From Defluviicoccus sp. (GTDB lineage: Bacteria; Pseudomonadota; Alphaproteobacteria; MPNO01): a stretch of DNA of 64,000 nucleotides. The notes beneath the pieces are model-generated. The model saw only the letters and a program-made list of their open reading frames with translations. It was not told the origin of the DNA and ran no database searches. The stretch is from contig JAJDVM010000128.1 in the NCBI GenBank assembly GCA_022826125.1, forward strand, positions 1 to 64,000, given 5' to 3'. Positions 57,538 to 64,000 of the stretch are shown here, one piece after another (positions within the stretch are counted from its first letter, which is position 1; each line of letters begins with the position of its first letter). The translations under genes were made by a program, and so were the position numbers.

Positions 57538-57615
57538 TGGGGTGGCTGAGGGGATTCGAACCCCCGACCTCCTGGACCACAACCAGGCGCTCTAACCGAC
57601 TGAGCTACAGCCACC
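57538..57615 (-). tRNA. tRNA-His(GTG)
   Basis: Reverse complement GGTGGCTG...CAGCCACC-CCA (8-bp acceptor with G-1), anticodon arm CCTGG-TTGTGGT-CCAGG. Confidence 0.95.
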
Positions 57616-57654
57616 GCAGGGGAGCGCCTCTCTAGCGCCCGCCTCGCGCGCGCG

Positions 57655-58818
57655 TCAAGAGCTACCGAAATGGACGCGGAGCCGCACGATCGCCTCTTCT
57701 AGCGCCGCCTCCTCCTTGCAGAAGGCGAAACGGGCGAAGTGGCGGACCTCGCCGCTCTGATAGAAGGCGCTGACCGGGACCGCCGTCACCCGTGCCTCGG
57801 TGGTGATGTGACGGCAGAAATCCACATCGTCGCCGTTGAAGCCGAGCGGGCGGAAATCGGTGGTCAGGAAATACGTGCCGGCGCAGGGCACGATCCCGAA
57901 GCCGATGTCGGCGAGGCCCGCAGCCAGGAAATCGCGCCGCGCCTGCATGTCCGCGTTCAACCGCTCGAAATAGGCGTCGTCCTTGCGCAGCCCGTAGGCA
58001 ACCGCGCTCTGCAAGTTGGGCGGGGTGGAGAATGTCAGGAACTGGTGTGCCTTGGCGATCGGGGTCAGGAGTTTCGGCGCCGCGGTGACCATGCCGACTT
58101 TCCAGCCGGTAAGAGAGAAGATCTTGCCCGCCGAGGCGATCCTGACGGCGCGCTCGCGCATGCCGGGCAGTGTGATCGTCGGGATATGGGGCCTCCCGTC
58201 GAAGGCGAGGTGCTCGTACACCTCGTCGCACACCGCATAGGCATCGTGTTCGATGCAGAGAGCGGCGATCAGGTCGAGCTCCTCGCGCGTGAACACCTTG
58301 GCGCAAGGATTCATCGGCGTGTTGAACAGGATCAGCTTGGTCCTCTCCGAGAACACCGCGCGCAACTCGTCGACCGGCAGCGCCCAGTCGGGCGGTTCGA
58401 GACGGATCGTCCTCGGAACCGCCCCCGCGCGGCGGACGGTGGGGAGATAGGAATCGTAAAGCGGTTCGATCAGCACGGCCTCGTCGCCGGGTTCGATCAG
58501 CCCGAACAGCGCCGCGCCGAGCGCCTCCGTCCCTCCGGAGGTAATCAGCACTTCCCGCGGCCAGTCCACCTCGAGGTCGTAGAACCGTTTGGCGTGTTCG
58601 GCCACGGCCTCGCGAAGCGGAGGGATCCCCATCATCGAGGGGTACTGGTTGACACCGTTCTCGAGATAGTCGGTCGCGGCCGCGACCACGTCGGGCGGGC
58701 CGTTGCCGTCCGGGAATCCCTGTCCCAGATTGACCGAGTCGTGCTCCTGGGCAAGGCGCGACATGACCTCGAAAATCGTCGTTCCATAGCCCGAAAGAAC
58801 GCTGTTGGCCGCCTTCAC
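57655..58818 (-). CDS. Class I/II pyridoxal phosphate-dependent aminotransferase
   Basis: DSVNLGQGFPDGNGPPDVVAAATDYLENGVNQYPSMMGIPPLREAVAEH...SAGKIFSLTGWKVGM; GTG start at 58818. Confidence 0.92.
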   Translation of the reverse strand: MKAANSVLSGYGTTIFEVMSRLAQEHDSVNLGQGFPDGNGPPDVVAAATDYLENGVNQYPSMMGIPPLREAVAEHAKRFYDLEVDWPREVLITSGGTEALGAALFGLIEPGDEAVLIEPLYDSYLPTVRRAGAVPRTIRLEPPDWALPVDELRAVFSERTKLILFNTPMNPCAKVFTREELDLIAALCIEHDAYAVCDEVYEHLAFDGRPHIPTITLPGMRERAVRIASAGKIFSLTGWKVGMVTAAPKLLTPIAKAHQFLTFSTPPNLQSAVAYGLRKDDAYFERLNADMQARRDFLAAGLADIGFGIVPCAGTYFLTTDFRPLGFNGDDVDFCRHITTEARVTAVPVSAFYQSGEVRHFARFAFCKEEAALEEAIVRLRVHFGSS

Positions 58819-58948
58819 CGAAAATCTCCCGTTCTGGCGCGCGCGTCGTCTAGCATGAACGCCAGCGGCGGGCAAAATCGGCGCGACGGTTTTTCCCGGC
58901 TTCGGCCGTGTCAACGGGTAACGGAAACCCAACGGGAAGGAGCCTGAC

Positions 58949-59452
58949 ATGGCCGGTTTGTCGAAGACCCTCGGCGTCGCTTCCGTCGCCGCCCTGATCG
59001 CCCTCGGAGGGGGTGCCGCCCTCGCGCAGTCGCCGCCCGCGAAGAGCGGGCAGGAGATGAGCGCGGCCGGCAAGGAAGCGCGTCCCGGAAAGGGCTGGCG
59101 CGCCGCCCGTTTCCTCCGCATTTTCGACACCGACGGCAACGGCAACGTATCGCTCGCCGAAATCCAGGCCGAACAGAAGCGGATCGCCGGTGCGGCCGAC
59201 GTCAACGGCGACGGCGTCCTCTCGGTCGACGAGTTCCGGCGTCGCGGCCGCCTGATCCGCAGTCTCGGGGCTACCAGCCTGTTCGACATGCTGGATACCG
59301 ACGGCGACATGAAGGTTACCCAAGCGGAAATCGAAGCGCCGTCGGCGCGCTGGTTCAAGCGCTACGACGCGAACGGCGATGGCGCGGTTGCGGCCGACGA
59401 ATTGCCTGAGCGGCGCCTGCCTCCCCGCTGGCGACGCGGTTACCGCCGGTAA
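58949..59452 (+). CDS. EF-hand domain protein with signal peptide
   Basis: 167 aa; DTDGNGNVSLAE, DVNGDGVLSVDE, DTDGDMKVTQAE, DANGDGAVAADE loops. Confidence 0.92.
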   Translation: MAGLSKTLGVASVAALIALGGGAALAQSPPAKSGQEMSAAGKEARPGKGWRAARFLRIFDTDGNGNVSLAEIQAEQKRIAGAADVNGDGVLSVDEFRRRGRLIRSLGATSLFDMLDTDGDMKVTQAEIEAPSARWFKRYDANGDGAVAADELPERRLPPRWRRGYRR

Positions 59453-59469
59453 CCGATCCGGCTCGGCGG

Positions 59470-60053
59470 ATGGAGCCCGCCCGTCAGCAGCCGGCCGTCG
59501 AGGAGACGGACGACGGTCTCGTCCTCCGCCTCGCGGACGGCTGCGGCGGCGCGATGGCGACGCTTTCCGACCGCCATCTTCCGTCGGTTCTCGCCTGCGC
59601 GTGGCGTATCCTCGGCGACCGCGCGGAAGCCGAGGACGTCGCCCAGGAGACCTTCGTCCGGTTGCTCCGGAAGGCGCCCGAGTGGCAGACGGACGGACCC
59701 GCTCTCAGATCGTGGCTGCTGCGGGTCGCGACCAATCTCTGTATCGACCGCCATCGGGCCCGCTCGCGTCTTGCTCCGATGCCCGAAGACATCGAACGGC
59801 TCGCGGACCGTGACAGCGCGCCGCTGGACCAGGACCTTGCGATCCGGCGGGCGGTGCGGAGTGCGGTCGCGCATCTTCCCGACCGCCAGCGGGCGGCATT
59901 GGTGCTGGTTCATTTCCAGGGGTTCAGCGGACAGGAAGCCGCGAGCGCCCTGGGAGTAAGCGCGGAAGCGCTCGAGTCGCTGCTGGCGCGCGCTCGCAGA
60001 CGGTTGAAAAAGGTGCTCTCGCCTCACATGAAGAACCTCCTGGAAGTAGGCTG

Positions 60054-60054
<1 letters not shown>
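59470..60054 (+). CDS. RNA polymerase sigma factor, ECF type
   Basis: 194 aa; LACAWRILGDRAEAEDVAQETFVRLLRKAPEW, LPDRQRAALVLVHFQGFSGQEAASALGVSAEALESLLARARRRLKK. Confidence 0.93.
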
Positions 60055-61305
<1,251 letters not shown>

Positions 61306-61362
61306 GCGCCCCGCCGCGGAGTCGAACTTCACACGAACCGAATCGTTCCAGGGAATCCAACC

Positions 61363-62772
61363 ATGTCCGACGCATCCAAAATTCTCGATCTCATCGAGGA
61401 GCACGACGTCAAGTACGTCGATTTCCGTTTCACCGACCCGCGCGGCAAGTGGCAGCACACGGCGCAGGCGGTGAAGACGGTCGATGAGGACCTGATCGCC
61501 TCCGGCATCATGTTCGACGGCTCGTCGATCGCCGGCTGGAAAGACATCTCCGAATCGGACATGTGCCTGATGCCGGACCCGGACACCGCCGTCCTCGACC
61601 CGTTCTCCGCGCAGACCTCCCTGATCGTGTTCTGCGACGTGCTGGAGCCGACCACCGGCCAGCCCTATACCCGCGACCCACGCTCGACCGCCAAACGCGC
61701 CGAGGCCTATCTCAACCAGTCTGGCATCGGCGACCGGGCCATGTTCGGCCCGGAGCTCGAGTTCTTCGTGTTCGACGACGTGCGTTTCGAAGTCTCGATG
61801 AACAACACCTTCTATTCGATCGACGAAGAGGAAGGCCCCTACAACACCGCGCGCGGCTTCGAAGGCGGCAATGTCGGCCACCGGCCGGCGATCAAGGGCG
61901 GATATTTCCCCGTCCCGCCCGTCGATTCGCTGAGCGACCTGCGGGCGGAAATGCTGAGCGTGATGGGCGAGATGGGCGTCGACATCGAGAAGCATCACCA
62001 CGAGGTGGCGCCCAGCCAGAACGAGCTCGGCATCCGCGGCGACGATCTGCTGGGGATCGCCGATCAGGTGCAGATCTACAAATACGTCGTCCAGTGCGTC
62101 GCCCACTCCTACGGCAAGACCGCGACCTTCATGCCCAAGCCGATCGTCGACGACAACGGATCGGGCATGCACGTCCATCAGTCGATCTGGAAGGACGACA
62201 GGCCCGTTTTCGCCGGCTCCAGCTATGCCGATCTGTCGGAGAACGCGCTTTATTACATCGGCGGGGTGATCAAGCACGCGAAGGCGATCAACGCCTTCTC
62301 CAACCCCACGACGAACAGCTACAAGCGGCTCGTCCCGGGCTTCGAGGCGCCGGTGCTGCTGGCCTACTCGGCGCGCAACCGTTCGGCCGCCTGCCGCATT
62401 CCGTTCTCGTCGAGCCCCAAGGGCAAGCGCGTCGAGGTCCGTTTCCCCGATCCGTCGGCGAATCCCTATCTCGCCTTCGCGGCCATGCTGATGGCGGGCA
62501 TCGACGGCATCGAGAACAAGATCCATCCGGGCGACCCGATGGACAAGAACCTCTACGACCTGCCGCCCGAGGAGCTCCAGGGCATCCCGACGGTCTGCCA
62601 GTCGCTCCGCGAGGCGGTCGAATCGCTCGACGCCGACCGCGATTTCCTCAAGAAGGGCGACGTATTCACCGACGATCTGATCGACGGCTATCTCGACCTC
62701 AGGCGGGAAGAGATCCAGGCCTTCGAATACACGCCGCACCCGATCGAGTTCGCGCTCTACTACAGCGTCTGA
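61363..62772 (+). CDS. glnA: Type I glutamine synthetase
   Basis: 469 aa; [43 protein letters not shown], adenylylation site DLPPEE upstream region present ([10 protein letters not shown]). Confidence 0.98.
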   Translation: MSDASKILDLIEEHDVKYVDFRFTDPRGKWQHTAQAVKTVDEDLIASGIMFDGSSIAGWKDISESDMCLMPDPDTAVLDPFSAQTSLIVFCDVLEPTTGQPYTRDPRSTAKRAEAYLNQSGIGDRAMFGPELEFFVFDDVRFEVSMNNTFYSIDEEEGPYNTARGFEGGNVGHRPAIKGGYFPVPPVDSLSDLRAEMLSVMGEMGVDIEKHHHEVAPSQNELGIRGDDLLGIADQVQIYKYVVQCVAHSYGKTATFMPKPIVDDNGSGMHVHQSIWKDDRPVFAGSSYADLSENALYYIGGVIKHAKAINAFSNPTTNSYKRLVPGFEAPVLLAYSARNRSAACRIPFSSSPKGKRVEVRFPDPSANPYLAFAAMLMAGIDGIENKIHPGDPMDKNLYDLPPEELQGIPTVCQSLREAVESLDADRDFLKKGDVFTDDLIDGYLDLRREEIQAFEYTPHPIEFALYYSV

Positions 62773-62800
62773 GCGTCGCGGCGAACGGAGACCCGAAACG

Positions 62801-62827
62801 GGGCCGGTCTTCGGATCGGCTCTTTTT
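62801..62827 (+). terminator. Intrinsic terminator of glnA with TTCG tetraloop
   Basis: GCCGGTC-TTCG-GATCGGC followed by tcttttt. Confidence 0.85.
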
Positions 62828-62933
62828 CGTGGGTCGCGCCGACCCGCAACACAGGGTCTTGTTATTCTTTCGGGTCCGGCTACCATATCCTGCGTTTCCC
62901 GTTGACCGAATCCGATCCGCATTTTCCGCTCCG

Positions 62934-64000
62934 ATGCCCCGCACCGTCGCCAAATCCCCTTCCAGGGCCGAGCGCTACTCCGCGCGGGACATCGAGGTTC
63001 TCGAAGGCTTGGAGCCGGTGCGCCGGCGGCCGGGCATGTATATCGGCGGCACCGACGAGGCGGCGCTCCATCACCTCGCCGTCGAGGTGCTCGACAACGC
63101 GATGGATGAGGTCGTCGCGGGCCACGCGAACTGGATCGAATTCGCGCTCGAAGCCGACGGGTCGGTCACCGTCCGCGACAACGGGCGCGGCATTCCGGTC
63201 GATCCCCATCCCCGGTTTTCCGACAAGTCCGCACTGGAAATCGTGCTCACCACGCTTCATGCGGGAGGCAAGTTCGGCGGCGATGTCTACAAGACCGCGG
63301 GGGGACTGCACGGAGTCGGCATATCGGTCGTCAATGCGCTCAGCGATCGGATGACCGTCGAGGTCGCGCGCGATCAGACGCTTTGGGTCCAGACCTACAG
63401 TCGCGGCAAGCCCGACGGTCCGCTCGAAGACAAGGGCAGCGCCAGGAATCGGCGAGGCACGTCCGTCCGGTTCCACCCCGACCCCGAGATCTTCGGCGAT
63501 TCGGCGTCTCTTCGCGCCGACCGGCTCTACGCGCTCGCGCGATCCAAGGCCTACCTGTCGAAGGGTGTTGAAATCCGGTGGCGATGCGCCGAAGACCGTC
63601 GCCGCGCGCGTCCCGAAGTCCCGGCCCAGGATACGCTCTGCTTCCCGGGCGGCCTTTCCGACGATCTCAGGGACACGCTCGGCGATGCGGTGCTGATCGG
63701 CGACCGGCCGTTTGCCGGCGAGGCCGCGCTCAACGGCGGCGGCCGCGCGGAATGGGCGATCGCGTGGCCGGAGGGCGGGCCGCGCGAGTTCCGCTCCTAC
63801 TGCAACACGGTCCCGACCCTGCAGGGCGGAACGCACGATAACGGGCTTCGCGCCGCGCTGATGCGAGGTCTCAAGGCCTATGGCGAGCTCGTTGGCAATC
63901 GGCGCGCTGCTCAGATCACGGGCGAGGATATTCTCGGTGGCGCCTGCGGGCTGCTGTCGGTGTTCATCCGCGATCCCGTGTTCCAGGGACAGACCAAGGA
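62934..64000 (+). CDS. parE: DNA topoisomerase IV subunit B, 5' portion (truncated by window end)
   Basis: MPRTVAKSPSRAERYSARDIEVLEGLEPVRRRPGMYIGGTDEAALHHLAVEVLDNAMDE...GGLHGVGISVVNALS. Confidence 0.92.
   Translation, partial: MPRTVAKSPSRAERYSARDIEVLEGLEPVRRRPGMYIGGTDEAALHHLAVEVLDNAMDEVVAGHANWIEFALEADGSVTVRDNGRGIPVDPHPRFSDKSALEIVLTTLHAGGKFGGDVYKTAGGLHGVGISVVNALSDRMTVEVARDQTLWVQTYSRGKPDGPLEDKGSARNRRGTSVRFHPDPEIFGDSASLRADRLYALARSKAYLSKGVEIRWRCAEDRRRARPEVPAQDTLCFPGGLSDDLRDTLGDAVLIGDRPFAGEAALNGGGRAEWAIAWPEGGPREFRSYCNTVPTLQGGTHDNGLRAALMRGLKAYGELVGNRRAAQITGEDILGGACGLLSVFIRDPVFQGQTK

Overview
This 64 kb window is GC-rich chromosomal DNA, probably alphaproteobacterial (inferred from the tRNA-Leu/tig/clpP ... 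clpX/lon/hupB/tRNA-Val/tRNA-Asp gene order and overall codon usage). Housekeeping content: hupB, lon, clpX, clpP, tig, bfr/bfd, gpmA, glnB-glnA, the 5' part of parE, and four tRNAs (Asp-GTC, Val-TAC, Leu-TAG, His-GTG). Accessory content: (i) a ~10 kb block between clpX and clpP carrying two LysR regulators, a TRAP-TAXI transporter, a TPP enzyme, a PD-(D/E)XK-like DUF4268-type protein and a 21-bp-repeat coiled-coil protein; (ii) a two-gene AAA ATPase + DUF4276 module bracketed by direct repeats derived from the 3' end of an Lrp/AsnC gene; (iii) a peptide ABC transporter operon whose second ATPase ORF runs in frame into an SDR; (iv) Rieske oxygenase alpha/beta genes; (v) a large catabolic region (about 34.4-56.4 kb) containing what looks like a complete coenzyme F420 biosynthesis operon (fbiC, npdG, cofE, cofD, cofC) translationally coupled to an acyl-CoA ligase, beside an LLM oxidoreductase, UbiD-like decarboxylase, isochorismatase, cyclic-amidase-like deacetylase and SDRs. 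Three families of dispersed inverted repeats are present. The best candidates for an undescribed system are the repeat-flanked AAA/DUF4276 module and the F420-dedicated catabolic cluster. Family assignments come from reading the translations; no database search was run.
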